64,000 nt of DNA from contig DGHQ01000049.1 of NCBI GenBank assembly GCA_002392915.1, forward strand, positions 80,458-144,457, read 5' to 3'. The stretch's first letter is position 1. Each line of letters starts with the position of its first letter. The position numbers and the translations under genes were made by a program. Shown one piece after another: positions 44,026 to 54,300 of the stretch. The notes under the pieces are model-generated. The model saw only the letters and a program-made list of their open reading frames with translations, had not been told where the DNA came from and did not search any database. This stretch comes from Bacteroidales bacterium UBA3844. GTDB taxonomy: Bacteria; Bacteroidota; Bacteroidia; Bacteroidales; Paludibacteraceae.

Positions 44026-44868
44026 TTACTTTAGTTCTTTCGTAAGTTTTAGCTTCAAGACGCCATCTTCCACAACGACATTGTTGGGACGTTCAAGCAC
44101 ATTTTCCATCTGCCAGTTGCCTCTTCCCCAACGTTTGCTGTCGAATGAATCGAACTCATCTGTCCACTTTTCTGTAAATGAACCATCTTCGTTATAGTCG
44201 TAGACCTTGATATAGTCGATTTCTTGGGTGACGGGGATATTCTTTTGACTGAGTGTTCCTACCCACTCCGAGCTTTTGCTTGACCAGATGTTGAAACGCA
44301 GACTCTGTGGCTTGACCAATGCTGCCACCTGTTTCTTTGTGTCGTTCGACGCGTCGTTTCTTCTGATCTCTTTGCCATCGAGATACCAAGCGACGTAATC
44401 GGGAGTCCATTCTACAGTGTAGATGTGGAAATCGTTAGCGACGGGAGAATCGATCTTATGAACCTTTTCTGTTGTGACCTTGCTCTCCAATTTGCCGGTG
44501 ATGATGTTCGACTGGAATCCGTTAGGCTCCTTACCAATGACCTCAATATCTATTTCATTCCAAACTTCACCGTTGCCTTTGTAGGAATCATTGTAGTAAA
44601 GGAACATTGAGCTGATGCACCCTGGAGCATAAGCCATCTTCATCTTAGCTTCAAACTTGCCATATGTGAAGGTTTCGTTTGAAAACAACTCTGCACCAAA
44701 GAAGTTGTATTTGGCAGTCTCTTTCTTTTCTTCTTCGTCGGTAGGATTCACCACAATATCTTTGTTTCCATCCTTGTTCTCATTTTCATCGTCGTCATCC
44801 TTAGAACATGATGTGCTTCCTAACATAAATCCGAGACAAAGTAAACTGAATAATTTGATTTTTTTCAT
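44026..44868 (-). CDS. GH16 family lipoprotein (beta-glucanase-like)
   Basis: 280 residues. Lipoprotein signal MKKIKLFSLLCLGFMLGSTSC (Cys at about 21), followed by an acidic spacer (SKDDDDENENKDGNKD) that fits surface-exposed Bacteroidetes lipoproteins. The GH16 sandwich includes FTYGKFEAKMKMAYAPGCIS, the catalytic ExDxxE in GEVWNEIDIEVIG (about 98-110), YTVEWTPDYVAWYLDGKEIRR, and a C-terminal strand with LERPNNVVVEDGVLKLKL. GH16 includes licheninases, laminarinases and related endo-beta-glucanases; substrate not resolvable. It has no T9SS domain, unlike the other glycosidases in the window. Confidence 0.9.
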   Translation of the reverse strand: MKKIKLFSLLCLGFMLGSTSCSKDDDDENENKDGNKDIVVNPTDEEEKKETAKYNFFGAELFSNETFTYGKFEAKMKMAYAPGCISSMFLYYNDSYKGNGEVWNEIDIEVIGKEPNGFQSNIITGKLESKVTTEKVHKIDSPVANDFHIYTVEWTPDYVAWYLDGKEIRRNDASNDTKKQVAALVKPQSLRFNIWSSKSSEWVGTLSQKNIPVTQEIDYIKVYDYNEDGSFTEKWTDEFDSFDSKRWGRGNWQMENVLERPNNVVVEDGVLKLKLTKELK

Positions 44869-44896
44869 CTTGTAGTTTTTTTGGTTTTCCTTTGCT

Positions 44897-44904
44897 CAAA
44901 AATA
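44897..44904 (-). promoter_or_regulatory. -7 box (TATTTTTG) for the GH16 gene
   Basis: Minus-strand TAnnTTTG match 29 bases before the ATG at 44868. Confidence 0.5.
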
Positions 44905-45004
44905 GGATATATTTATGGATATTTCTATTTTTCCAACTCCAAAATTGAGAAGTTATTGAATATAAAAATTTGTATGATGACTTCCATATTCAATGTCTGC
45001 TATT

Positions 45005-45069
45005 GTCGCTCGCACTTACGTGATTGCGAAAAAGGGAAGCTTAGATCGTTCCGTCCTTAACAATCCTCA
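45005..45069 (+). repeat. interspersed repeat R1, diverged copy
   Basis: Retains GCTCGCAC, TTAGATCGTTCCGTCCTTAACAATCCTCA-type ending (second half near identical to 3061-3089). The first half is eroded. Confidence 0.65.
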
Positions 45070-45309
45070 AAAACAAACTCAAACAACTTCCAAAAATTTA
45101 TCAGATAGCTTTTTGTTTTTTTGTACTCAAATATTGTCAAAATATACATATCCAGGTTGGGAGACCATATACAATCTCCAAAAAACACTTTTGTAGAACA
45201 TGTTTTTCATAATAAACCTAAATTATTGATTTTCAATAATATATAATTTCGTATAAAATAAGGTGTTGAAGGACATATATTTTTGCGTACAATTATTAAG
45301 GTTTTGATT

Positions 45310-45377
45310 TAATTTTGTTAAAAACGTTAAAAAAACAGCGTTGCATTTAGGCGCAATTCCCACGCTGACGTTTTTAT
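45310..45377 (+). other. orphan -7 box followed by hairpin and T-run
   Basis: TAATTTTG at 45310-45317; CAGCGT (45336-45341) pairs with ACGCTG (45362-45367), then GACGTTTTTATTTT. No ORF lies between or directly after, so a very short RNA could be made. Nothing else is supported in 45070-45550. Confidence 0.35.
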
Positions 45378-45554
45378 TTTAATCTCTTTAGGGAATTGGA
45401 GGGACGTAAAAGGATTTTGGAAAAGGGACACATTATTTAGGACTGATTTTGAGTATTTTTTATTGTAAATGAATGAGTAGAAAGAGTAAAAATGGGTATT
45501 GAATCTAAACTTTAGTTGATGAAAAAATGTTATGGATTTATAAACTACAAATTA

Positions 45555-45590
45555 AAAACGCCAGACGTAAGTTTGGCGGTTTTAGTTTTA
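45555..45590 (+). terminator. terminator-like hairpin upstream of the WYL gene
   Basis: AAAACGCCA (45555-45563) pairs with TGGCG-G-TTTT (45574-45583, one bulge), followed by AGTTTT. No coding gene upstream on this strand for 1.6 kb. Confidence 0.55.
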
Positions 45591-45675
45591 AATGATGGTG
45601 ATTGCAAACAGAGCCATAAGCCAAAAGTCAACGTAAAATTTCCAACCTGCGCTGTTTTATTACATACATTATTCA

Positions 45676-45683
45676 TACATTTG
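45676..45683 (+). promoter_or_regulatory. -7 box (TACATTTG) for the WYL gene
   Basis: TAnnTTTG match 20 bases before the ATG at 45704, implying a very short leader. Confidence 0.6.
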
Positions 45684-45703
45684 CAAAATAAAAAGCAGTA
45701 GTT

Positions 45704-46642
45704 ATGGCAGGCAATCAATTGGCTAAATATGTATGGCTTGTAGATATCATACGCCAATACAAACATCTTACATACAAGCAGATAAGTGAGAAGTGGAAAA
45801 ACTCCGATTTTGGCAGTGGCGAACCATTGTCTCTTCGTACGTTTCATAATTTTCGTGCTGGCATTGCGGAATCTTTAGGAATAGATATAGAACTCGACAA
45901 AGAGAAAAGGGGATATTACTACCATATCGCGGAGTCTTCATTGCAGGATGCAAAATCGGTCAGATCGTGGGTGATGGACTCATACTCGGTGTTGAACCAG
46001 TTGCTTGCCGACAAAAAGTTGGAAAATAGAGTACAGTTTGAAAAAATCCCGTCGGGAAATACCTGGTTGTCAACCTTTATGCAGGCCATGCGAGAAAACA
46101 AGGTGGTGAAGATCACGTATAAAAAGTTTAGCGACGACGAAGGAAAGACGTTTGATGCTGAGCCTTACTTTATGAAAGTGGCAAACAGACGTTGGTATGT
46201 GATTGTGCGTGCCTTGCATTATGTGGAGAAAAACAGAGAGAACAATACGCATGAGGATGAGATTCGTGTATACGCTCTCGATAGAATCGTAAATGTCGAG
46301 ATAACGGACAAGACATTCAAAATCGACAAAGATTTCAATGCGGAAGAGTTTTATGACGGTTGTCTTGGAGTGATGCACAGTGAAGAGGAGAAACAGCGCG
46401 TCGTAATACGTGCATATGGAGAAGCAAGAAATTATATGGAGACGCTGCCATTCCATGATTCACAACGTTTGATCTCAAGCGATAATGAGTCGTCGGTGTT
46501 TGAGATGTATGTGAAGACAACGTATGATTTCATGCAGCATGTAATGGAGCAGGGCGATAAAATTGAGGTGCTTGAACCAGAGTCTGTGAGAGTGGAGATG
46601 AGAAAATTGGCTGAGAAACTGATGGAATATTATGAACGATGA
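45704..46642 (+). CDS. WYL domain-containing transcriptional regulator
   Basis: 312 residues. The N-terminal ~75 residues (HLTYKQISEKWKNSDFGSGE, PLSLRTFHNFRAGIAESLGI) form a winged helix-turn-helix-like unit. The WYL domain spans about 125-210: KVVKITYKKFSDDEGKTFDAEPYFMKV, then NRRWYVIVRALHY, and VYALDRIVNVEI. A C-terminal WCX-like extension ends at the stop. WYL domains bind ligands, often nucleic acid-derived, and control DNA damage or defence genes in several bacteria. No defence genes are next to it; its target is unknown, and no -33 or palindromic operator is clear at its own promoter. Confidence 0.9.
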   Translation: MAGNQLAKYVWLVDIIRQYKHLTYKQISEKWKNSDFGSGEPLSLRTFHNFRAGIAESLGIDIELDKEKRGYYYHIAESSLQDAKSVRSWVMDSYSVLNQLLADKKLENRVQFEKIPSGNTWLSTFMQAMRENKVVKITYKKFSDDEGKTFDAEPYFMKVANRRWYVIVRALHYVEKNRENNTHEDEIRVYALDRIVNVEITDKTFKIDKDFNAEEFYDGCLGVMHSEEEKQRVVIRAYGEARNYMETLPFHDSQRLISSDNESSVFEMYVKTTYDFMQHVMEQGDKIEVLEPESVRVEMRKLAEKLMEYYER

Positions 46643-46716
46643 ACGATAAACGATTGACGAAATATGCATTCTAATTACACTGTTAGGTGATTTATATTGA
46701 CAAATCAAAAAAATAT

Positions 46717-46724
46717 TAATTTTG
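46717..46724 (+). promoter_or_regulatory. -7 box (TAATTTTG) for the lipoprotein gene
   Basis: TAnnTTTG match 28 bases before the ATG at 46752; an earlier frame start at 46722 falls inside it. Confidence 0.6.
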
Positions 46725-46751
46725 CAACGTCTAAAAAATAAAGGAAAATTT

Positions 46752-47546
46752 ATGAAAAAAATTGTTGGCTTTTTGGGAATCTTTGCGTTGATCGCGGGAT
46801 TTGCAACGTCGTGCAAAGAGGAAGAAAATAAAGATGACGAGAATGACCATCAGAAGAAATTGGTAAAGGTTGTTGATAATATTTTTACTTATGAGTTTAA
46901 TTATGACAATGACGGAAGGTGTGTCTCTCTTTATTCATATATAAATGAAAAAGAAGAGTTATATTACAAGGGTATACACAAGTATGATGGAAATACGATA
47001 AGGATAGAATCATATTATACTAAAAATGCTAAAGATCCTAACATAACAACAGTGACTCTTAACTCAAAAGGATATCTGGAATCAAGAGAATTTTTGAGTG
47101 GTAAGCTCAAATATGAATATGATGATCAGGGTCATTTAATTGCAGAATATCATCATAATACAGATGGTAGTGTCGATACAATAAAGTATGAGTGGGAGAA
47201 TGGAAATCTTGTAAAAAAGTATGATGACATGTATGTGTTTTTTTATAAATACACCAATAGCAATTACTCTTCGCCTATTGAGAATAAATCAAGATTCCAT
47301 TTTTTTGATCCATACAGTAGCTTTGATGTTTTTTATGATTTTCTGTTAGGAGAACCATGCAAAAACATTCTGGTCTCTTTGTATGAAACTGTAGTATCAA
47401 ATGGAAGTGGCGGCAGTGTTGAATGGGATGATTTAGATGCTGAGGAAGAGCTTCCATATCAGTGGGTGCTTGATAAAGATGGTTATCCTGTAAAAATGCA
47501 ATATGAAGATGGAAGTGTGCAAAGAAGGGAATTGTATTGGGAATAA
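46752..47546 (+). CDS. lipoprotein with YD-like repeats (DUF4595-like)
   Basis: 264 residues from the ATG at 46752. Lipoprotein signal MKKIVGFLGIFALIAGFATSC (Cys at about 21), then an acidic Lys/Glu/Asp spacer. Residues 40-150 contain several Tyr/Asp strands like FNYDNDGRCVSLYSY, YEYDDQGHLIAEYHHNTDG and YEWENGNLVKKYDD, which resemble the YD-type repeats in DUF4595/RHS-like lipoproteins of Bacteroidales. The end is WVLDKDGYPVKMQYEDGSV. Probably outer-membrane anchored; function unknown. Confidence 0.75.
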   Translation: MKKIVGFLGIFALIAGFATSCKEEENKDDENDHQKKLVKVVDNIFTYEFNYDNDGRCVSLYSYINEKEELYYKGIHKYDGNTIRIESYYTKNAKDPNITTVTLNSKGYLESREFLSGKLKYEYDDQGHLIAEYHHNTDGSVDTIKYEWENGNLVKKYDDMYVFFYKYTNSNYSSPIENKSRFHFFDPYSSFDVFYDFLLGEPCKNILVSLYETVVSNGSGGSVEWDDLDAEEELPYQWVLDKDGYPVKMQYEDGSVQRRELYWE

Positions 47547-47584
47547 TTAGTGGCGACGTGAATGTTCGCTTCTAAAATAATAAG

Positions 47585-47617
47585 AACGGTTTGGATGGAA
47601 ATTCAAACCGTTTTTTT
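47585..47617 (+). terminator. intrinsic terminator after the lipoprotein gene
   Basis: AACGGTTTG (47585-47593) pairs with CAAACCGTT (47604-47612), followed by T residues. Confidence 0.88.
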
Positions 47618-47634
47618 GTTTTTCATAATAAAGC

Positions 47635-47664
47635 ATAAAAAAGAGAACCATTTCTGATTCTCTT
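47635..47664 (-). terminator. terminator of tRNA-Leu
   Basis: On the minus strand AAGAGAATCAG..GGTTCTCTT stem followed by six T. Confidence 0.75.
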
Positions 47665-47670
47665 TCTTTG

Positions 47671-47752
47671 TACCCAGACCCGGGATCGAACCGGGATGGG
47701 TTGCCCCACTGGTGTTTGAGACCAGCGCGTCTACCGATTCCGCCATCTGGGC
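47671..47752 (-). tRNA. tRNA-Leu (anticodon CAA)
   Basis: Class II tRNA on the minus strand with acceptor GCCCAGA/TCTGGGT, anticodon stem CTGGT/ACCAG around loop CTCAAAC, long variable arm (TGGGGCAACCCA) and T arm CCCGG TTCGATC CCGGG. CCA is not encoded. Confidence 0.95.
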
Positions 47753-47774
47753 ATTCATTTCTGAATTGCGAGTG

Positions 47775-47782
47775 CAAAAGTA
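47775..47782 (-). promoter_or_regulatory. -7 box (TACTTTTG) for tRNA-Leu
   Basis: Minus-strand TAnnTTTG match 23 bases before the tRNA 5' end, with the same CATTTCTGAATTGC leader as tRNA-fMet. The remaining 47783-48083 holds no recognisable gene. Confidence 0.65.
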
Positions 47783-48083
47783 TATTGTTTTTTGGAAATA
47801 TGCAAGTGTTTTGGGAAAATATTTTGCGAAAAAATGTGTAATGGGTTGATTTTTAAAATTGTAATTTGTAAGGGCAACCCTTGTGGTTGATTCCAATAAA
47901 ATGAACTTCTTGTTTATTTGGTAATTTGTACTGCGTAATTGTTCCGAATACGTTAAAATACTGTATTTATTTGTATTTCCGAAGAAAAAATTAGAAATTT
48001 GTAGGCTGAATTCTATAACAAAAAAACACTAATTAACATAATAATAGGGTACACATTAAAACTTAATTTGCATGAAAGGAATA

Positions 48084-51000
48084 ATGCGTAAATCTACATA
48101 TTTTACTGCAATTGCGACTTTACTAATGTCTGCAAGTACAGCCGTTGCTGTGCCTGTTCATATAAATTCGGGTAATCCTGCTTATCCATTCCCACAGTTT
48201 TTGGAATATGCCTGTGGTGGAAATCTAGGAACAGAGAATCCTGAAGGTCTGGTTCATGCCGAAATGGAACGATATATTCGTAAGGCTTACCAGCAGCATG
48301 CCAATGAGTTTGAATACACAGGAGAAGAATATAAGGGAATCAAATATATATGGACTCCCTACAAGGCAGCCTACGATTGTTCGGAGGGAGACGGTTACGC
48401 TTTGTTGGCTGCTGCATATATGGCTGATAAGGTGACTTTCGATGGCTATTGGATGGCTACCCACGACAAAAGACGTGTCCATACAAAACGTTATTCGGAT
48501 TGTTCGGATAATGCTCCAAACTATGAGTTCGGCAAATTCGCAATCAGTGATGGAGCGGACGAGGGTGGCAACACTGCCGCTGATGGAGATGTCGACGTGG
48601 CATTGGCTCTTTACGTCGCCTACAAACAGTGGGGTGAATTCATGCTTGACGAGAAAGGAGAGAAGGTGTTGGATGCTTGTGGCAATCCTATCAGCTACAA
48701 ACAGGAGATGATCAATGTGATCAGAGGTCTTGTGGCAATGACTAACATGGATGCTGGCAAGAATCCTGCCCGTGTCAACACTGGTATCATCGGCCTTGAT
48801 GGATATCCTCGTGGTGGCGACACTTGGAAGGAGCAGACAGACTGGGCTCTGCAGGAGGAGAATTACATCACTGTGGACGGAATAAAAGTCTATCCTCTTT
48901 TTGCAAATCCAGGTGGAGAAAAACAGCATATCGACTATTGCGCTCCGGCATATTTCCGTGAGTTCCATGATCTTTTCGTTGAGATGGCAGACGCCGTTGG
49001 CGCTACTGCTGAATGGGAGGCGGAGCAATTCCGTCGCGCCGAGGCTTCTTCCGACTGGCTGATCGGTGATTTGATTGGAAAAAACAAGACATCCCTTCCT
49101 ACTGCCGGATGGAACACTGTCAGCAGAGACGGATCGGAGACGACATACAGCAATTTCCAGGATGGTGAGGATTACCGTTGCCCTTGGCGTACTATCAGCA
49201 ACTATGCTTGGCATGGCAATCCTGAGTATTCGTGGAATCCCAAAACACACCAGGTGGAAAAGGGTGGCAATACATACGAATATGATGCTGCCGTAAAGTT
49301 GTCGGATTATATGCGTGACCCTGCCCATTGGACCGCAAGCTCACAGTGCTACACGAAGGGAGACAAGAAGATTCCATACTCTGGACCAAGAATGATGGGT
49401 TGGCAAATCGATCCGATGACGGGAGAGACATTGGATGATAAAAACACTTCCGCGCTTGGAATGTCGAAGGGAGCGTCTGCTTTCGCTGCTATCGGAGTGC
49501 AGGATTATGATCTGATGGGCGACCTTTTCACTGTCATTTATGAGAATTGGGATGCCAGTGGCACGACGGATGACGGAGAGTGGGTCTCTAATTACATGAG
49601 TGGATGGTTCCGCCAGACAGGTCTGATGGCTCTGACTGGTAATTATCAGGCTCCTTCAAAAATGGTGGCCCAACCAAATTTGAAGATTTACAGAGCACTC
49701 AAGGATAGCATGTCTGTTTGTCATGTGGGCGACACAGTCACATACCTTCTTTCCTACCGTAATTATGGATCGGTGGACGCAAAGGATGTGAAGATTGTGG
49801 AGAATGTCCCTGTGGATTTTGCATTTTTGGATGCTGATAATAATGGAGTATATGATGCTGCCAGCCACACTGTGACATGGAAGTTGAGCAATATCGCCGG
49901 ATTCAAGAGTGATGATATTGTCGGCGACGCGTTGGATTTTTCAGCTCCGAATTTATCTAAGACAATTGGTGGTGTAAGCTATCGTTGTAAGGCTAAAAAT
50001 GGAGCGAAGGGAGTGTATAAGACAACGGCGAAAATCTCTTGCTCAAATGGTTTGGGTGGAGAGACGAATTTCTATCCTAACTACGTGACAGCCACTATGC
50101 AGCGCAATAATATAGAAGTAGTGCCTACGGGATTGAATGTGGAGAAAACAGCTGATGTCACATCTGTGTCAGAAGGCGACACGGTTTCATTCAGTACAAT
50201 AATCACAAATGATACGGTTCCTGCGTTGGTCGGAGGACGCTCACATGTTAATGTGGCAGTGGCGGATATCGACAAAGGAGCTCAATATAATTTGATGTTC
50301 AAGATCTACCATGATGCGGTGGAGCCATATATTGATAATGGAAACTACCGTGTGACGGTGTTCAAGGATTTGAAGGATGCACAGAGTCTGCAGTGTTCAT
50401 TTGATTTGGTGGAGGGCACACAGAATGGAGCGACGATGGGAACGAATGCCAGTGATTTCAATTTCAAGGATGAGATTTTGGCAGACGGCACACATAAGTT
50501 TTTCGTGCAGTTCCCACATGCGTTGGCAGCTTCCACTTATTTCTTGAATGAGATGGCAGGAGCGGCGAAGTTCAATTGTGATGGAGCCAAATATCCATTG
50601 CGAGTGGTGGCGCGATTCTATGATTCAAGTTGGAAAGCGCTTGATTGGTCAAAAGGGTGGTCGATTTTGTCGACAGACAGTGATGAGGGCTATTATTATC
50701 CTGTGACTCCATCATATCAGGCGGGAGCAGATCCACAGCCAGTGGACAGGTTGTTGCGCACTGCTTGTGATGAAGTTTCAAAGTTGACGAAGAATGTATT
50801 GGTAGAGGAATTCGACGGATATGTTTGGCGAAAGGTTTTGGGCGACACTCCGTTTGTGAATGGAGAGGATGCTCAGAATGTGGTGGTGACAGACACAATT
50901 CCATTGGGATTCCGTCTTATTCAATTGAAAGAGAATCCTAACGTTGTTTATGAAAAGGCAGAAGGCAAACCATACGCAGGAGTCATCACCTACCGTCGCA

Positions 51001-51311
51001 GCTCTGCATTACCGTTGGGCGAGAAAGATGAAATGACTTATGCGTGTGTGTATGAGGGAGGAGGCACCACAATGAGCGCAGGCTGCCACGTCGCATCCGA
51101 CAAGGAGAAAGTGAATGCTGTGTCATTGGTGATCACAGACAAGAATGAGTCAGACATTAAGAATTTTGATTCTCAGAAAGTAGATGAATATGTAAATGTA
51201 TATAACACATTAGGAGCATTAGTAAAACGCCATGTTCGAGTTTCCTCAGCTTTGGACGGATTAGATCCAGGCATCTATATGGTAGGAAACAAAAAGATGA
51301 TAAAACACTAA
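48084..51311 (+). CDS. GH8-like secreted surface protein with DUF11 repeats and T9SS domain (copy 1)
   Basis: 1,075 residues from the ATG at 48084 (AAAGGA lies before it; an upstream ATG at 48072 is possible). Signal peptide to about residue 24 (STAVAVP). Residues 25-520 form a six-hairpin, GH8-like domain: YDCSEGDGYALLAAAYM (acid Glu at about 100), NTAADGDVDVALALYVAYKQWGEF (Asp at about 166), FRRAEASSDWLIGDLI. GH8 enzymes cut beta-1,4-glucan, chitosan or xylan. From about 545 come DUF11-type repeats (CHVGDTVTYLLSYRNYGSVDAKDVKIVENVP). The last ~40 residues (VYNTLGALVKRHVRV ... LDPGIYMVGNKK) look like a type-A T9SS domain. It is a close paralogue of the next gene. Confidence 0.82.
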   Translation: MRKSTYFTAIATLLMSASTAVAVPVHINSGNPAYPFPQFLEYACGGNLGTENPEGLVHAEMERYIRKAYQQHANEFEYTGEEYKGIKYIWTPYKAAYDCSEGDGYALLAAAYMADKVTFDGYWMATHDKRRVHTKRYSDCSDNAPNYEFGKFAISDGADEGGNTAADGDVDVALALYVAYKQWGEFMLDEKGEKVLDACGNPISYKQEMINVIRGLVAMTNMDAGKNPARVNTGIIGLDGYPRGGDTWKEQTDWALQEENYITVDGIKVYPLFANPGGEKQHIDYCAPAYFREFHDLFVEMADAVGATAEWEAEQFRRAEASSDWLIGDLIGKNKTSLPTAGWNTVSRDGSETTYSNFQDGEDYRCPWRTISNYAWHGNPEYSWNPKTHQVEKGGNTYEYDAAVKLSDYMRDPAHWTASSQCYTKGDKKIPYSGPRMMGWQIDPMTGETLDDKNTSALGMSKGASAFAAIGVQDYDLMGDLFTVIYENWDASGTTDDGEWVSNYMSGWFRQTGLMALTGNYQAPSKMVAQPNLKIYRALKDSMSVCHVGDTVTYLLSYRNYGSVDAKDVKIVENVPVDFAFLDADNNGVYDAASHTVTWKLSNIAGFKSDDIVGDALDFSAPNLSKTIGGVSYRCKAKNGAKGVYKTTAKISCSNGLGGETNFYPNYVTATMQRNNIEVVPTGLNVEKTADVTSVSEGDTVSFSTIITNDTVPALVGGRSHVNVAVADIDKGAQYNLMFKIYHDAVEPYIDNGNYRVTVFKDLKDAQSLQCSFDLVEGTQNGATMGTNASDFNFKDEILADGTHKFFVQFPHALAASTYFLNEMAGAAKFNCDGAKYPLRVVARFYDSSWKALDWSKGWSILSTDSDEGYYYPVTPSYQAGADPQPVDRLLRTACDEVSKLTKNVLVEEFDGYVWRKVLGDTPFVNGEDAQNVVVTDTIPLGFRLIQLKENPNVVYEKAEGKPYAGVITYRRSSALPLGEKDEMTYACVYEGGGTTMSAGCHVASDKEKVNAVSLVITDKNESDIKNFDSQKVDEYVNVYNTLGALVKRHVRVSSALDGLDPGIYMVGNKKMIKH

Positions 51312-51327
51312 TCTAATTGGAAAATTG

Positions 51328-51335
51328 TATATTTG
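51328..51335 (+). promoter_or_regulatory. -7 box (TATATTTG) for the giant GH8-like gene
   Basis: TAnnTTTG match 40 bases before the ATG at 51376, so the second copy can be transcribed independently. Confidence 0.6.
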
Positions 51336-51375
51336 CAGAACGATATAATTGTATAATAGGAAAAATATAGAACTT

Positions 51376-54300
51376 ATGAACAATAATATATTAAGGAAGA
51401 CACTCCTTACGGGGTTCATAACCGTGGCCGCTGCGTTCAATTTGAATGCGGTGCCGGTCCATATCAACTCAGGAAATCCGGCATATCCATTCCCACAATT
51501 TTTGGAATATACTTATGGTGACTCACACCGTTTGGGAAATTTAGGAACAAAAAATGCTGAGGGTGTAGTGCATGCGGAAATGGAACAGGAAATCAGAGAT
51601 GCTTATCAGGTTCATGCCAATGAGTTTGCATATACAGGAGAAGAGTGGGGAGGATACAAATATATATGGACACCATATAAGTCTGCGTATGATTGTACAG
51701 AAGGTGATGGATATGCTTTGTTAGCCGCTGCATATATGGGTGATGTTGTGACATTCAATGGCTATTGGATGTGTACTCATGATAAACGAAGAAGCAGAAC
51801 AAAAAAATATTCAAAATGTGTAGATAATGCACCTGATTATCAATATGGACCCTATGCAATAGGCGATCGTGGTGCAGGAGGAAATACAGCGGCTGATGGT
51901 GATGTGGACGTGGCACTTGCTCTTTATGTCGCATATAAGCAATGGGGAGAATTTATGCGAGATTTGGATGGCAATATTGTGAATGATGCATGTGGCAATC
52001 CTATTTCCTATAAAGAGGCTATGATTGAAGTAATCAGAGGTCTTGTTGCATTAAGTACTCGTTTTGAGGATGATTTGAAAAACGGTAATGTTTTACGTGT
52101 GAATTCTGGTTTGATTGGATTGGATGGATATCCAAAAGGAGGTGATACTTGGAATGATCAAACAGGTTTTGTCAGTGCAACTAATCCTATTGAATTTTCA
52201 GAATCAAAGGAAATTTTTAATTTGACACAATCAGGTGAATTGAAAACAATGGATGCAAAAGGGTTAAAACTATATCCAGAGTTTCAAGGTCCAAGAACTC
52301 AACATGTCGATTACAATGCTCCTGCTTATTACCGCGAATTTTATGAATTGTTAGAAGAATTAGGTGGAGACCCATGGGAGATTGAACAATTTCGTAGGGG
52401 TGAGGCCTCTTCTGATTGGTTGATTGGTGATTTGTTATCTAAAAGTAAATATTCTGTTCCTACAGCGGGTTGGGTTTCTGTTTTTGAGTCAGGCGATCAT
52501 GTGAAATATTACAAGTATACATATGATGAGAATGGAAATAAAGATTCTTTTTTAGTTGATAAAATCGCAACAGAAGCGGGCACTGAATTTAGTAACTTCG
52601 ATCAAGGAGAGGATTATAGATGTTCTTGGAGAACCATTTGTAATTATATGTGGCATGGCAATCCTGACTATCATTGGAATCCTCAAACTCATATGGTAGA
52701 ATCAGGAGGAAAAAACTATGAACAGCAAGCTGCCATACGTTTTTCTGAATGGATGAATGATCCTTCCAATTGGAATCCAGCACAAGGATCCCATTGTATT
52801 GACTATGGCTCTATCCATAACATGCCTTATAGCGGTCCTGCTACTATTCGCTGGCAGAATGATCCTAATACTGGTGTTCCAACAGGTATTGCACCAGGAC
52901 AGACTAGTTTTGGTGGACAGGATTTCTATTGCTCTCTTAGTATGCAGTCTGGAACGGGTTCTTACGCTGCTGTAGGTGCAGAAGATTATGAACTAATGGG
53001 ATTGCTTTATCGAGAGTGCGCAATCAAGTGGGATACAAGAGGTGATGCAGAAGACATCAGCGTTCCGGCGAGTGAAAAAAACAATGTAGGAAAACGCTCA
53101 AACTATATGCATGGTTGGGCAAGACAGATGGGAATGATGGTTTTGTCTGGAAATTATCCTGCTCCGTCACAAATGTCACCTAGACCAAATTTGAAAATTT
53201 ATCGAGCAATAAAAGACAGTGTAACTTTTTGTTTCACCGGGGATACAATCACCTATTTGTTGGATTACCGAAACTATGGTTCAGTAGACGCAGAGAATGT
53301 CGTGATAGTGGAGAATGTTCCTAATGATTTTATAGTAATTCCGGGATCCATTACAGGTGGTGGTGTCTATGATGCGTCGTCTGGTACTATTACATGGAAG
53401 TTGAAAAGTAAGTTGGCAGGTTATCATAGTGATGGCAAGGAGTCTGGCTATCAGTTGGATATGACAAAGGAAAATTTGAAGGCGACGATGGGACATCTCT
53501 CTTATAGCCTAATTGCTGGACCGAAAGCCTCTGGTCGATATTGTACGACGGCAGAGATTTCCTGTTCCAACGGGCTTGGATGGATTTCCAATGAATATCC
53601 CAATTATAAAACTGCAACTATGCAGCGTAACTGTGTGGATGTCTTAAAGCGTTCTTTGCAGATAGAAAAGAAAGCAGATCGAGAGAAAGTAAATCCAGGA
53701 CAGACAGCTGTCTATAGCATTGATTTTGAAAACTCGTCTGAGGTAGGCTGGATTGACGGAGGTCGTCCTCGCGTAAATGTTTCATGGGCAATGAATCCTA
53801 ATAGTCCAAGCCAAAAAGATTGGTGTATGCGTTTATTTCATGATGCTATAGAACCACTTATTAATTATTCAAATTATCGTGTCTCTTATTATGCCTACGA
53901 CCCAACAGTTACAGAGTTGTGTGATATGCCAGGTTATAGTTGTGCTGGAGATAAAACGAAATGGTCAATAACTGGTAGTGCAGGATTTTTCAGTGATATT
54001 GTTGCCTCTCATGAGATAATGATAGAAAATGGTGATAAGAATACAGGGAAAAAGTGGAATCAACGTGTTATGATTCAATTCCCTTCTGTTTTAGCTACAA
54101 CGGCAACGTATGTGTCATGGAATACTGGAGGTGCGAATGCTGCTATTCATAAGGGAGATGTTAACCCTATGAAGGTTGTGAAAATTGTTACAGCAGGTAA
54201 TAGTATGAACACAGATTGGTCAGATGACTGGTCGTCGGGAGACTATGAGGATCCTGATAATGAGGCTTTGTATTATCCGATATCTCCTGCAAGACAACGC

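Noticed and set aside
45516..45701. 61-codon plus-strand ORF
   Set aside because: Contains the terminator-like hairpin at 45555-45590 and the -7 box of the WYL gene.
47603..47896. ORF of 97 codons across tRNA-Leu
   Set aside because: Chance frame through a tRNA gene.
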